Counted from the stretch's first letter, positions 21,393-33,700 are shown. The stretch is 64,000 bases of DNA from Protonemura montana (GCA_947568835.1 OX387611.1:3352001-3416000), one strand, 5' to 3'. Notes: a model not told the origin generated them from the letters alone. Translations and numbers: made by a program.

Positions 21393-24300
21393 ATGTGGCT
21401 GATACAGAAGCTACGCGAAAACCAAGACCTCGATCTAACCATTGTACTCCTGCAATTCGCTGGTGAGCTTTTCTACGCATCATTAATGATTTGCTCGGCA
21501 GTTAAACCCCTTATCCTAATGTTGATCAGCTGGAGACCAATCTGTCAATTTGATTGATCAATCGATCTGAGAAACATTAAAGATACAACAAAAACTATTT
21601 CAACTGGGGTCAGAATGCTATATAAGGGACAACTTAATTGCCCAACTTTTTGTAAATTGTACTTTTCTTTACTTAACATGTTTTATCCATACACATATCT
21701 AGATAGTTAGTTAAAAACGCTACTTTGTTCGGTATATTATTTCAGAAAATACAAAATACATTAGTTTTTTAGATATTCCCCCTGATTATTTTGTTAAGAT
21801 GCATTTAGGAAGTTTGAACTTGGTAATTGTTATAATTTTTTGTGGTTCTTTTGTTATTGAAAAATTGTCACGACTGCTCTAACCCTTGATAAAGTAACAG
21901 GTACAAGTTACGAAACGTTGGGAAATTTAGTTGTCCTTCACTTAGCATTCAAAACCCAGTTGAAATAGTTTTTGTTAAAACTAGTGCTAAGTTTAGATCA
22001 AGTAGACTTGACTCTAAAAACAATCATATTTAAAATACAATTTGACGAGGTTCGCTTTAGAAAATAAAATTATAACAGTTTCTTTTGAGCGCCTCAGTGT
22101 GTGAGTTAAAAAGTTGACAATCATAGCCAACATTGGTTCTTGTGGTAAACTAGTGAGCCGATGCTAAGAGGTCTCGAATTCGCCGCTCGGCACGCGATCT
22201 AGCGTGACTCCAGTTCAACAACTAAGTTTCCCTATGCAGAAAACCGATCTATACTTATGCGGCTGTAACTAACCATTCCTTTCTCCAAGATTGCAGCATT
22301 GACCAAAGAATGATTGCAGGTCTCTGGCCGAGGAGTCCAGACGTCAAAAAAACACTTCTGCACAGACTGCAAGATGTCGGTATTGTAATGACTTTAGTGC
22401 TCGGGTTCCTAGATTGCACTATCTTTCTCCCTCTGGGGGCACTGACGTCAACTAATGACCTGCTTGCCGTCCTCGAATGTATAGGTGCGGGTTGCTTGGA
22501 ACTCTTATCCTTTTCTAAGGTAAGTTTTAGAGTAGGATTTAGGAGTAGAATTTTGACGGTGGTTAATAACGAAAAGGTGGGTACGCTCTCAATTGAATAC
22601 AGGCGCTGTTCTGGATCGTGTACCAAAAGGCGAAAAAAATTGAAACAATTTCTATACTCTCGCTATGCTTTGTCGGCGCTGACTGACAAAGGCTAGCGTT
22701 GCCTGAGCTTAGCTAAGCTTAGCCTTGCTTTCGCTTTGCGTTGTCATAATTATGAGCTTGTGTATTTGGCATTTATTTTTCAGAATGATAAGATTCTGTG
22801 AATATGCCTACGTTCTACTGAAAGCCATTTCCAAATAAAATTAACACCAACACGTGAAAATAACGCGTGTTTCTTGAATTTAAATGTAGAGTAGACCTAA
22901 CTTTTCCCGGAATGAGTGATCGACGTACACAATTGCAAGAAAATGTGCGTAATTGCGTACGCACAAAATAACCACTGGATTTAGAAGTAGGAAACACGTG
23001 CAGAAAATAGAGATAGTTATTGCTTGGAGCAGCTTGCTGACACCCTCCTTACTGAGATTTTTATTTGTGGTTTACGACATTGTTTGTGATTTTTTTTAAC
23101 AACGCTCAGTTGAAAATGCTGAAGTTTTAACATCTTTGATATGACAGCTTAAAGTGCCAATAATACCACAATTCTTTAAAAATGTTAATCTGTCTTGCGG
23201 TCTTTTTGTAATTATCTCCTCTAAAAACTTTAAATACAAATCAGAAATTCGGTGAAACTGAATTTGACACATAACACCAAATGAAACCTAATCAAAAAAG
23301 CTTGAAATTGGTCACCATTATAGTAATATTGCCAAATTTAAAACGCAAAACCTTCGAGTCTTATTGGTTGACAAGTCTTGTTTTATTGGATTTAAAGATG
23401 GTGTGCTTATACTACCGAGGGGACAAAATCAAGGCGTTTACGACGCGCATCGTGGCGTTGAGACGCTGGGACATGGCCGACCACCCAAGCGAAGAAAAAC
23501 AGAAGATATTCGCTGAAATTCAGAGATGGATCAATGGGCTCGTTGCAATGACCGTCGTCATCATCGTGCAGTTCAACTTGGGTTACGGTAGCCTCATACC
23601 AACGTTGGTCGCCAAGAGGAAGCACTTCAGCAGGTACAAAGCTGAGCGGGGTATTTTTAAATTATGTCAGCACAAGCGCCAGACAAATAGTCCAAAAGGG
23701 ATTTGAAAAAACAGTCTGAATCTTAAGGGACGAAAAATTCCAAAAATGGCCACACGCAAAAAGTAAATTTATTCTAAAACCAATATTTTTTCTAGAATCT
23801 GGTTCCCTGTTGATCCATATTCATCGCCAACGTATGAAATCGTGTTCTTCATTTGGGGAATCAGAGTTTTCATCACCGTTGTTGGCAACTCCTGCGCAGA
23901 CTGTCTGATGGCCGCTACTTTCATGCATTTGGTCGGGCAGTTTAGACTCCTAAGTCACGACTTTGCACGAATCAGAGAGAACGCCGTCAAGAATGTGAGG
24001 CAACAGCAAGACAATGATGATGTCTTAGTGCGGGAGGAAACGCTAGGAAGAAGTCGTGCATATTTAGCTGTCCAAACTCAGGAACAAAAGGCTCTGAAGA
24101 TTGAAAATACCATTGTCAAGGAAAAAGACGTTGCTGAGGAGATGAATCGAATTTTTAGAGGCTGTGTTTATCGCTATCAAGAGTGCGTTCGGTAAGTGAT
24201 ACCGTCGACAATTGCGTATCGATTAATTTTCGACCCCCCAAAGTTTGAACGTGTGGAGTGTGGATCTCAGCTCGCACTGGGGTAGAGCGAACGTATAGAG

Positions 24301-27300
24301 CATGCGATTGGAGGGTGGCTTGAACAAAATTGCTATAACTCTTTACAAAAACTATTCGAACTGCGTTTTGAATGCTAAGTAAAGAACAACTAAACTTCGC
24401 AACGTTTCGTAACTTGTACCTGTTACTTTATCAAGGGTAAGAGAACCCAGCTGAAATAGTTTTTATTAAAACTTAAGCTAAGGTTAATTCAAGTAGACAT
24501 AAGTCTAAAAATGATCATGCTATACAATTCTTTCTTCAGTAAATAGTTCAGCTATAAGAAGTCGATTTGTTATAAACTTGAAATCCTTGTTTTCTAAAGA
24601 AGTTTTCAATACTTTTTTTTTACCAAACTGCCCACGTTATTTTTTTCGCAGATTTGTCCGAGAGGTGGAGACTTTATTTGCCCCGATGCTGGTTACCAGT
24701 ATGGTGGTCAGCGTTGTTTCTCTGCTGGCGGTAATCATCTTTGCTGGTATCGATCCAGCTGAGTTTGAAAACCTTACAGACGTCGTCGCGATTGAGGTAA
24801 TATGATTCAGTGTTGACGTCAAGTGGTGTGGTACAGTAAAATATGCTTGGGCAACGGTAAGAATTATTATTTTCCGAAAAAAAAACAGAATGTAGATAGG
24901 AAACCCGGCAACGCAGCGTGTCGCCATCTTCATTTTGAAGATATGCCGTATGCAAGAATTCATTATCAAAGATAACCAGTCTAGGGTCAGTAATGTCGCA
25001 ACCCAGTATTCGCATGTAACCTATCCCCATCGAAGAGCTCGAAGCGGACCATGCGGACATAATTATGTAGTCGAGATGTACATAAGCAAGGTACAAGAGA
25101 CTGAAATTTACTAATACAAGCCAAGCCTCCATATATTATAGAACTGTTTGGTTAAAATAAAAACCCACCAAATACTCTTACAGAGAGCCACCCTAAAGAA
25201 TTACCTAGAGTGGACAATAAATGGCTTTACCACTGCACTAGATAATACGACCAGAGATATTTTTTAGAGTTTTACTTCTCAAAAATGGTAGAGTTTTTTG
25301 ACAGCACACTCGTTTTCAAATGAAAAACGCATAATGGTTGTCAGTTGATCATCACAGTGCAGTGATGACAAAGCATCTGATTGCATGAAGCATTACTGAA
25401 ACCACATTCACTTAAAATGGTGTTAATTTCTACTGCCACTCTAGGTCGGGGTCACTGTTTGGTGCTATGGTGGTGCTAGTTAGCACGGTGCTACTGACAG
25501 TAATACCAGGGTCACTGCTTGGTGCTATGGTGGTGCTAGTTAGCATGGTGCTACTGACAGTAATACCAGGGTTACGAATCACCGCTCTAGGTCGGGGTCA
25601 CTGCTTGGTGCTATGGTGATGCTAGTAAGCTCGGTGCTACTGACAGTAATACCAGGGTAACGAATCACCGCTCTAGGTCGGGGTCACTGCTTGGTGCTAT
25701 GGTGGTGCTAGTTAGCACGGTGCTACTGACAGTAATACCAGGGTCACTGCTTGGTGCTATGGTGGTGCGTGTTAGCACAGTGCTACTGACAGTAATACCA
25801 GGGTTACTGCTTGGTGCTATGGTGGTGCTAGTTAGCACGGTGCTACTGACAGTAATACCAGGGTCACTGTTTGGTGCTATGGTGGTAAGAGTTAGCTCGG
25901 TGCTACTGACAGTAATACCAGGGTTACGAATCACCGCTCTAGGTCGGACTCACTGCTTGGTACTATGATGGTGCTAGTTAGCACGGTGCTACTGACAGTA
26001 ATACCAGGGTCACTGCCTGGTGCTATGGTGGTGCTAGTTAGCACGGTGCTGCTGACAGTAATACCAGGATCACTGCTTGGTGCTATGGTGGTGCTAGTTA
26101 GCACGGTGCTACTGACAGTAATACCAGGGTAACGAATCACCGCTCTAGGTCGGGGTCACTGCTTGGTGCTATGGTGGTGCTAGTTAGCACGGTGCTACTG
26201 ACAGTATTACCAGGTTTACGAATCACCACTCTAGGTCGGATCTCCGATGTCGTAAACCTCAAGTCAAAAGTGCCGAATTAAATCTTGCTTTTTGTTGCAG
26301 ACACGACGTGCTGAACACATTTTCTTTATGATTGTGTACATGATGGTTGTGTTGGCGCTATTCGTGGAGCTCGGCATGTGCTGCTATATGACTGATTTGA
26401 TCACTGAAGAGGTAAAATGGGGTTTGAATATATAAAGCATATGCATGGATAGATATATACATAAATATTTATATTTATAAATACTAATAAACAACTACAA
26501 CTAAATTATTCAGTATATCAGTTATATTGTTATCTGAAAATGACCGTTACAACGAGTTTGAACCAAATGTTTGAACCAAATGAGTGCAAAATATTTGAAC
26601 TCAGGTCTTTTGGAGTGGGAGCTTACTCAGGTCTATTGGAGTGGGAGCTTACTCAGGTCTATTGGAGTGGGAGCTTACTCAGGTCTATTGGAGTGGGAGC
26701 TTACTCAGGTCTTTTGGAGTGGGAGCTTACTCAGGTCTATTGCAGTGGTAGCTTACTCAGGTCTATTGGAGTGGGAGCTTACTCAGGTCTATTGGAGTGG
26801 GAGCTTATTCAGGTCTATTGGAGTGGGAGCTTACCCAGGTCTTTTGGAGTGGGAGCTTACTCAGGTCTATTGGAGTGGGAGCTTACTCAGGTCTATTGCA
26901 GTGGTAGCTTACTCAGGTCTATTGGAGTGGGAGCTTACTCAGGTCTATTGGAGTGGGAGCTTATTCAGGTCTATTGGAGTGGGAGCTTACTCAGGTTTAT
27001 TGGAGTGGGAGCTTACTCAGGTCTATTGGAGTGGGAGCTTATTCAGGTCTATTGGAGTGGGAGCTTACTCAGGTCTATTGGAGTGGGAGCTTACTCAGGT
27101 CTATTGGAGTGGTAGCTTACTCAGGTCTATTGGAGTGGGAGCTTACTCAGGTCTATTGGAGTGGTAGCTTACTCAGGTCTATTGGAGTGGGAGCTTACTC
27201 AGGTCTATTGGAGTGGGAGCTTACTCAGGTCTATTGGAGTGGGAGCTTACTCAGGTCTATTGGAGTGGGAGCTTACTCAGGTCTATATCTATTTTCAATG

Positions 27301-28648
27301 GATACAACTAATGGATAAACAAAAAATAGGTGACTCACCTCACTATTGTCAACAGATTGAAAATTCTTAAAATAAAAATCATTGGTTCCTCCTCAAGTTA
27401 CACGCGTTGAAAAGAGCCTGTTCAAGAAGTTTTTCCGGTGTTTGTCAGAAAAAGGAATCAGAATTTTCGTAGCAGCTGAGAGTCCCATATACCTTCAACA
27501 TGTTAACACAAAAACATTACACACAAAAATACTCGCGTCAACTTTGAAAAGCCTTCGCGTATCCCGTTGTTATAGTTATTTTGTTAAGAATGAATTTTAT
27601 GGAAGATGTGCAAAAAGCGGTAATATTTTTTAAGTGCCGAGAAAGTTTTTAACCAACCCCAATTAGAGAATACAAAATAATTTTTAGTTTTTTGGATACC
27701 CCAGAAAAAGAAGAAGGGACGATAAAAACACCGTAAGCTTAAAAACTTTGAACTAGTTTTAAAAGCCATCTGGTCCCACAGAGCGAGCTGGTAAGGGATG
27801 CTGTCTACGAGAGTGACTGGTTGGCAGCGACGAAGAGATTCAAGAAGTCGATGATGATCGTCATGTCTCGAGCCAACCAGCCACTGTTTGTCAGAGCTGC
27901 TAGATTCGTGCCGCTCACCCACGAGACTTTCTTGGGGGTAAGCTCTCAAACCCTGGAGAATAACATAGGGTAGCCAATTCGAAACTCTGGTATAACTGTC
28001 AGTAGCACCGTGCTTACTAGCACCACCATAGCACCAAGCAGTGACCCGGGAATTACTGTCAGTAGCACCGTGCTAACTAGCACCACCATAGCACCAAGCA
28101 GTGACCCTGGTATTACTGTCAGTAGCACCGTGCTAACTAGCACCACCATAGCACCAAGCAGTGACCCTGGTATTACTGTCAGTAGCACCGTGCTAACTAG
28201 CACCACCATAGCACTAAGCAGTAACCCCGACCAATTTGGACACTTCTTTTTGAGACAATTTTAGTGTATTTGATGAGAATGGCGGATCTCCAAGGAGTAG
28301 AACCCAGAGGCTGTGAATACTCACAGTCACTGTAATTCTAGTGATGCTTTACCATGTCACAACTTAGCGAAGACAAATGAAGTGAGAACAATTCCTAAAG
28401 ACTCCACCCGCGACAGGTGGAGATCGGGGTTCGAGTCCCCGTTTGGACATCAAATTTTGAGATCGTTTTAGTGTTCATAATAATAAAATACCCCGCGCAT
28501 GGAAGTGATCGCAATTTCAATCAGAATTCGTGCATTACATCACCTGTGTTTTTGTTTTGTTTCACAGATCGCCAACCTAGCCTTCTCGTACTATACGACC
28601 CTGAGGTCGGCACTCCGTAAGCACGAGTCTAGCCAACTAAAGTTCTAG
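21393..28648 (+). CDS. odorant receptor OR1 (7tm_6), 8 exons, 464 aa
   Basis: Exons: 21,393-21,462; 22,320-22,519; 23,398-23,633; 23,796-24,191; 24,652-24,796; 26,301-26,411; 27,782-27,937; 28,568-28,648. All junctions are GT-AG and in frame, with no internal stop. The product is a seven-helix, ligand-gated chemoreceptor subunit of sensory-neuron membranes that works with Orco. Family signs: 'AGLWPRSPDV' at residues 23-32, 'WFPVDPYSSPTYE' (the PFD-x-SPxYE motif) at the start of exon 4, a long charged loop at the end of exon 4, a C-terminal 'MSRANQPLFVRA' helix and the final 'FSYYTTLRSALRK' (the SYS-x-x-TLLR motif). The start ATG at 21,393 sits 23 codons before GLW. Compared with the minus-strand paralogues it has an extra intron after exon 2 and lacks the one that splits their loop. 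Its introns hold Penelope, hAT and minisatellite sequence. The ligand is unknown. Confidence 0.85.
21600..22030 (+). repeat. Penelope-like element tail fragment (OR1 intron 1)
   Basis: Full-length copy of the repeated tail, with hammerhead-like core at about 21,885-21,925. It is preceded by a short inverted partial copy ('caaaaactatttcaactggg' at 21,589). Confidence 0.8.
22557..22977 (+). mobile_element. hAT-type MITE (421 bp), OR1 intron 2
   Basis: Ends CGGTGGTTAATAA and (reverse) CAGTGGTTATTTT. The flanking 8-mers aattttga and gatttaga match at 6 of 8 positions, as expected for an old duplication. The internal sequence 'ctctcgctatgctttgtcgg' is shared with the copies at 31,063 and 47,656. 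Confidence 0.8.
24340..24515 (-). repeat. Penelope-like element tail fragment (OR1 intron 4)
   Basis: Reverse-oriented partial copy ('gcaacgtttcgtaacttgta') followed by 'acccagctgaaatagttttt' in the opposite sense, so two pieces meet head to head. Confidence 0.75.
25443..26245 (+). repeat. 60-bp minisatellite, OR1 intron 5
   Basis: About 12 copies of a 60-bp unit ('ggtcactgcttggtgctatg' ... 'gctactgacagtaatacca'). Some are separated by a 20-30 bp spacer 'ttacgaatcaccgctctagg'. The same unit appears inverted at 27,985-28,232. Open frames on both strands are by-products. Confidence 0.93.
26600..27288 (+). repeat. 26-bp minisatellite, OR1 intron 6
   Basis: About 26 copies of 'ggagtgggagcttactcagg' plus 'tctatt'. 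The unit has no stop in any plus-strand frame, so all three frames stay open for about 700 bp and give spurious proteins of up to 198 aa. Confidence 0.95.
27985..28232 (-). repeat. 60-bp minisatellite, inverted block, OR1 intron 7
   Basis: Four copies of the 25,443-26,245 unit in reverse orientation. Exons 6 and 7 of OR1 lie between the two inverted arrays. Confidence 0.93.
28235..28525 (+). mobile_element. tRNA-armed foldback element, partial copy (OR1 intron 7)
   Basis: Shares 'tttgagacaattttagtgtatttgatgag' and the right arm 'ggggttcgagtccccgtttg' with the copies at 20,885 and 33,734. The left tRNA-like arm is missing. It sits about 40 bp before the last OR1 exon. Confidence 0.7.
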
Positions 28649-28699
28649 ACAATCAACACTTTTACAAGAGGTCATTACATGCCCCTTTTTTGCGAGCAC

Positions 28700-28925
28700 A
28701 AAATAACAGTATAGTTTTAACAAAAACTATTTCAACTGGGTTTTGAATGCTAAGTGAAGAACAACTAAATTTCCCGGCGTTTTGTAACTTGTACCTGTTA
28801 CTTCTTCAAGGGTTAGAGCAGTCCTGACAATTTTGCGATAACCAGTAACTCATATATGATCAATAAATGATATAAAATAGATCACAGATATGATCAAGTA
28901 GAAAAGAGTCTAAAAACTGTCATAA
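28700..28925 (-). repeat. Penelope-like element tail fragment
   Basis: Inverted copy with 'ctatttcaactgggttttga', a hammerhead-like core at about 28,770-28,815 (with CTTGAAGAAG and a degenerate CAAAA in place of CGAAA), then 'aagagtctaaaaactgtcat'. Confidence 0.78.
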
Positions 28926-29141
28926 CAGCATAGTGTGTCCAGCAGCATCTAGTGTTAAAATACATTTATGCAATCGATAATAACAATTCGAATAATACAA
29001 TTGTAGTAAATATTAACACTTCAATTGATAGTGGCTGTCATTATTCTTCTTCACACTTTATTTCTCACACTCACTTAATTATACTAATAATAAAAATAAT
29101 ATTGTATATTTATTTCGTGTTTTGCCAGGGCATACGAATTG

Positions 29142-29522
29142 TTAAAACGACATAACGTGATGAATTAATAAAGCAAAAATCACACAAAAATAAAACAATA
29201 ATGACAATTTATTTTCTTGCCTGTATAACATAAATTCATCCAATGTATAAAAGTCTTGGTCTATTAAGAATTTCTTAAAAACTGACTTAAAACTTGACAT
29301 GGAAGGTCTTGTAGAATTTAAAATTTCTACCGCCTTATAAAAAAACTTCGAACCTGCCACAATCGGATCCATTACATCATACTTCGAGATACATTTATCC
29401 TGAAATAATTGTTTATTATTGCTTGTTTGATGGTTATGTATTTCTTTGATTACAGAAGTTGAATGATTAATGTCAATTATAAAACAAATGCAGTATAAAT
29501 ATATCAAAAAGACTGAGTCCAC
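29142..29522 (-). pseudogene. LINE reverse-transcriptase C-terminal remnant
   Basis: The minus-strand frame contains 'DPIVAGSKFFYKAVEIL', 'SFKSVFKKFLIDQDFYTLDEF', the end of Jockey/CR1-type polymerases (the 'F-N-x-LP...FK-x-x-LK-x-FL...FY-x-x-x-EF' pattern). Nothing upstream of it is recognisable. It lies in the tail-to-tail gap between OR1 and OR2. Confidence 0.6.
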
Positions 29523-29589
29523 ACATCTTTGTTTAACAAACTATCTTTCACTTTTATTTCACTCCATTATATTTTTTTCCTTCAAAGGC

Positions 29590-30270
29590 CTTGATAATCT
29601 CGTAGCATGCAACCATATGTACCGGCCTTCTGCGCTGGATCAGGTATTGGATGGGTGACCATCATACACATGACCAGTTCTGTTCGGGAGAGAGGTTGGA
29701 GGGATGAAAGTTAAGCAACACTGCGCTTAGTCAGGTATTGGATGGGTGACCATCATACACATGACCAGTTCTGTTCGGGAGAGAGGTTGGAGGGATGAAA
29801 GTTAAGCAACACTGCGCTGGGTCAGGTATTGGATGGGTGACCATCACACACATGACCAGTTCTGTTCGGGAGAGAGGTTGGAGGGATGAAAGTTAAGCAA
29901 CACTGCGCTGGGTCAGGTATTGGATGGTAGACCTTCATACACATGACCAGTTCTGTTCGGAAGAGAGGTTGGAGGGATGAAAGTTAAGCAACACTGCGCT
30001 TAGTCAGGTATTGGATGGGTGACCATCATACACATGACCAGTTCTGTTCAGGAGAGAGGTTGGAGGGATGAAAGTTAAGCAACACTGTGCTGGGTCAGGT
30101 ATTGGATGGTTGACCATCATACACATGACCAGTTCTGTTCGGGAGAGAGGTTGGAGGGATGAAAGTTAAGCAACACTGCGCTGAGTCAGGTATTGGATGG
30201 GTGACCATCATACACATGACCAGTTCTGTTCGGGAGAGAGGTTGGAGGGATGAAAGTTAAGCAACACACG
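29590..30270 (+). repeat. tandem array of 5S rRNA-like 91-bp modules
   Basis: Seven head-to-tail 91-bp units. Each contains 'gaaagttaagcaacactgcg' then 'caggtattggatgggtgacc', which parallels the 5S rRNA internal control region (GAAATTAAGCA...TACTTGGATGGGNGACC: A box, intermediate element, C box). The rest ('catgaccagttctgttcggg' ...) is not 5S. It is the amplified head of a 5S-derived SINE. No unit is a functional 5S gene, since the 5' and 3' stem sequences are missing. Confidence 0.82.
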
Positions 30271-30707
30271 CAAAAGTATGTGAGCAGAGGTCAACGCGTT
30301 TAGACTTTTGTGGATCGCAAATTGTTTTAGGCAATCTAAAAAAAAAAAGTGTAAAGGAGAGTATTGCTTTGGTGGCTATATAGAATTGCATATTTTAATA
30401 TATTGAAAAATTTAGACGGGTGCATGGGTTCTAAGAAATAAAAAAAAATGGAAATATCTGAAATCCAATTAGTCCCTTAGTTCGACATAGTTTTATGATT
30501 AAATTGCTAATTTTAAAGTTCTTTCAAACACATTTTTTAAACAATTTTGACAATTTCAGTCGTTAAAACTTCGAAAACCACAAACACTATCGATGAAAAC
30601 ACTCTGAATATTTGAGAAGAAAGTGAGTTTCTCGTGTTGGCCTTGGTTGAGTGCACATGACAGGTCATAAGTCCACGTTCGATGCTACACTTGCAGATCT
30701 CGGCTCG

Positions 30708-33700
30708 CTAGTCGATCTGCGTGAGCATGGTCATAGTGTAGGAGTAGGTCAGCTTCATTGTCTGCAAATAACAAACACAAGCTCAGTCAATCTTAGGTTC
30801 CAGACTCGAGTTTTGTTGAAGAATGCTTCGTTCAGCGAGAGGACATTGTTTCACGGCAGGGTGCCACCCGTCGCTTTGTGGTGAAATGTAGGCCAACTGC
30901 AAACCTTCTTCGCTGATGACCGTCATTTTCCATTTGCGCCACAGCATCCGACAAGCCAAGATGTTTTGCTTATCAAGCTACTATCAGAGTTCTGCCACCA
31001 ATAAATACAATTAAGAAATAAATTTCAGGCATACTTGTAAAGTATTTTTGATCCCACCCACTCGGGGGTTATTTTGCGCGTACGCCCACGTACGCGCCGC
31101 GTACGCACCTTTTCTTGCAACAGTATTCATCGTTCACTCATTCCGGGAAAAGTTTGGCCTGCTCAACATTTAAATTCAAGAAACATGGCAATGGCATTCA
31201 GCAAAACGTAGGTATAGTCACAAAATCTTATCATTCTGAAAAATAAATGCCAAATACACCAGCTCATAATTATGACTACGCAAAGCGACAGCAAGGCTAA
31301 GCTTAGCTAGGCTCAGGCAACGCTAGCCTTTGTCAGGCAGCGCCGACAAAGCGTAGCGAGAGTATAGAAATTGTTTCAATGTTTTTCACCTTTTAGCACA
31401 GCTTCCTTCCCCCCAAGAAAACACACGAACTAGAACAGCACTTGAATTCAATTGAGAGCGTACCCATCTTTTTGTTACAAATTAACCACTGGCCCCACTG
31501 AAATCATAACTAAAAGATAAACACAAATTGGTGGCAACAAATAATTGCTGCCTCGTACCTGGTTTTAAGAGCTAGAATTTTGACTAAGCGCAGCTTACCT
31601 ACGGTCAACTAAATAGATGCAAGCTTTGCCCCTCCCGGAAGCCATCTGTTACCACTAATTTATTCTAATTCTGTGAACTTTAACAGTTTTGATGTCTTAC
31701 TGCGAGAAAGTTTGGTCTGTTGAGTGGTATACACCCGGCCAGTTTGATGATTAGAGGCTGGTTGCTGTTACTCATAATAATGCGCATTGACCTCGTGAAG
31801 CTGTCTGGAGCTCCTAACCAATCACAGCCGTAGATGGCGTCCCGGATTCCCTCGTCCTGGAGAAAAGTAAATAGCAATAAAGCTGGATAATCTGAATAAC
31901 AGGAGGGAAATGCTTTTCATCTGGGGGCTTAGGTTGATTCACTTATTATTTGGGTTTAACGACGCACTGTTCTGAGAACGGGTCATGTGGCACTGGTCTA
32001 ATAGCATCGATGAATAAATGGATGATTACACAGATGCTGATGAGTTCAACTTTGGCTAGAAAGGAGGGGAGGAAACCTGTTGCCTCCACGTAGCCTAACG
32101 AAACTGACAAACGAAATACGTGTGTAATATAAGGCAGTATATTTGACAAACGGATCATAACTATTCAATTCATTGTTAAAAATTTGATGCAAATGTGTTT
32201 TTGGGCTAGACTTTACCTGATCCGTGATTGTGTCGGCTGACAAGCAGATCACCGCCAGTAGTAGGTAGCAGCCAATGACGAGGAAGAAGATCATGACGAC
32301 CTTAACATCAATTATTCCAGCCTAGAAACAAACGATTGAACTGGTTATTTTATTTATGGGTGCTACATCAAGTCTGTCGAGCGCATGCCTTTTGACAAAG
32401 AACCAAGTGCATGTTACGAAAAGGACCGACTCTAACCTATTCTGCCATCAGGGTAAGATAGGAAGAAAAGTGCTTGCTATACTCTAAACTAAAGTTGTAT
32501 TTCAGAGAAAATCTGCGCTGTTTTAAGCTTATATTTGCCCAGTTGAACACGTGAAAGTTGCACTGGGACAGAGTCACATGCCCAGTCGAACACGTGAAAT
32601 TTGCACTGGGGCAGAGTCACATGCCCAGTCGAACACGTGAAAGTTGCACTGGCACAGAGTCACATGCCCAGTCGAACACGTGAAAGTTACACTGGCACAG
32701 AGTCACATGCCCAGTCGAACACGAGAAAGTCTCCTAGTGCACACCCGAGGCAGCCAGTCAAATACGCCATAAGTTAATGTGAGTCCAGACGTACGTTTAG
32801 GACGAGGTTGATGCCGAGTCCTGTGGGCACCAGCGTGCAGACGTAATGCATGAACAGGATCGTTTCGAACGTCGACTCAACCAAGAGAACGAATCTGTAA
32901 GCCAAAGAAATGAAATTTAAATTATACCTTAGAATACCGATCATTGGCACAGAGGAATTTTGCCTGGATATTGGAGAAGTTGACGGTAATCCCGTAAATC
33001 AATTTTGTGTGAAGAAAAGGTAGTCACGGAAACCTCCGTGAAATTGTCTAGATTCTTGGCCATCTAGCAGTTTGACGCCTCCGGTACGAATTGGGAAATA
33101 TTCGTAAAATATCTGTTTATCTCAAGAAAAGCCTCTCACCGTATCAAAGACTGGTGATGCTGAACGCACATCTCAAGAGCATCCCGGTCGGTCAGCCTAC
33201 TTTCAATCTTCTTTTGCGGATTTCGTGGTTCATTGTCGTCTTTTTCTGGTAACTCTTTGCAGCCTTCGACGCCGAATTCCTCAAGCTTGCTGCCAATTTG
33301 CGCGTGGTTGGATTAAAAAAAAAAAAAAAAAAAACAGGAAAAATATTTAAAAGGCAAGAACAAATGAATCTGTGAGCAGGTGAAGTTTTTTTTTTTTACT
33401 GAACGCCCTTGTGTGTTCAACGTGAACTATGTAACGCGTGACTTGACTAAAACAAGATGCGTTCGTGAATATAAATTTAAAGAATGTATGCATGACAAAA
33501 GTTCTGAAGCTATGGGAGTAAAATTGTTAAACTTAATCCACAAACATACACTCATTCTTAAAGAGGCAAACAATTTTCAAGTATACCTGAGAAATTTATA
33601 ACTAAACATTGCTTTTATAGATTTTATCAATTCATAAATGTATCTAGGCTAAAAGAATGACGTTCCAATATTAGGAACATGTAATCAAATGGAATAAAAA

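Noticed and set aside
26540-27318. Repeat protein frames of up to 198 aa in all three plus frames ('SGLLEWELTQVYWSGSLLRS')
   Set aside because: A 26-bp tandem repeat lying inside an OR1 intron gives open frames automatically.
25665-28264. Thr/Ser-rich mucin-like frames in the 60-bp repeat
   Set aside because: A 60-bp unit is a multiple of three, so frames persist by chance. The arrays are intronic and inverted relative to each other.
29590-30270. A true 5S rRNA gene cluster
   Set aside because: Only the internal control region resembles 5S; the terminal stem is absent and the rest of the 91-bp unit is SINE-specific.
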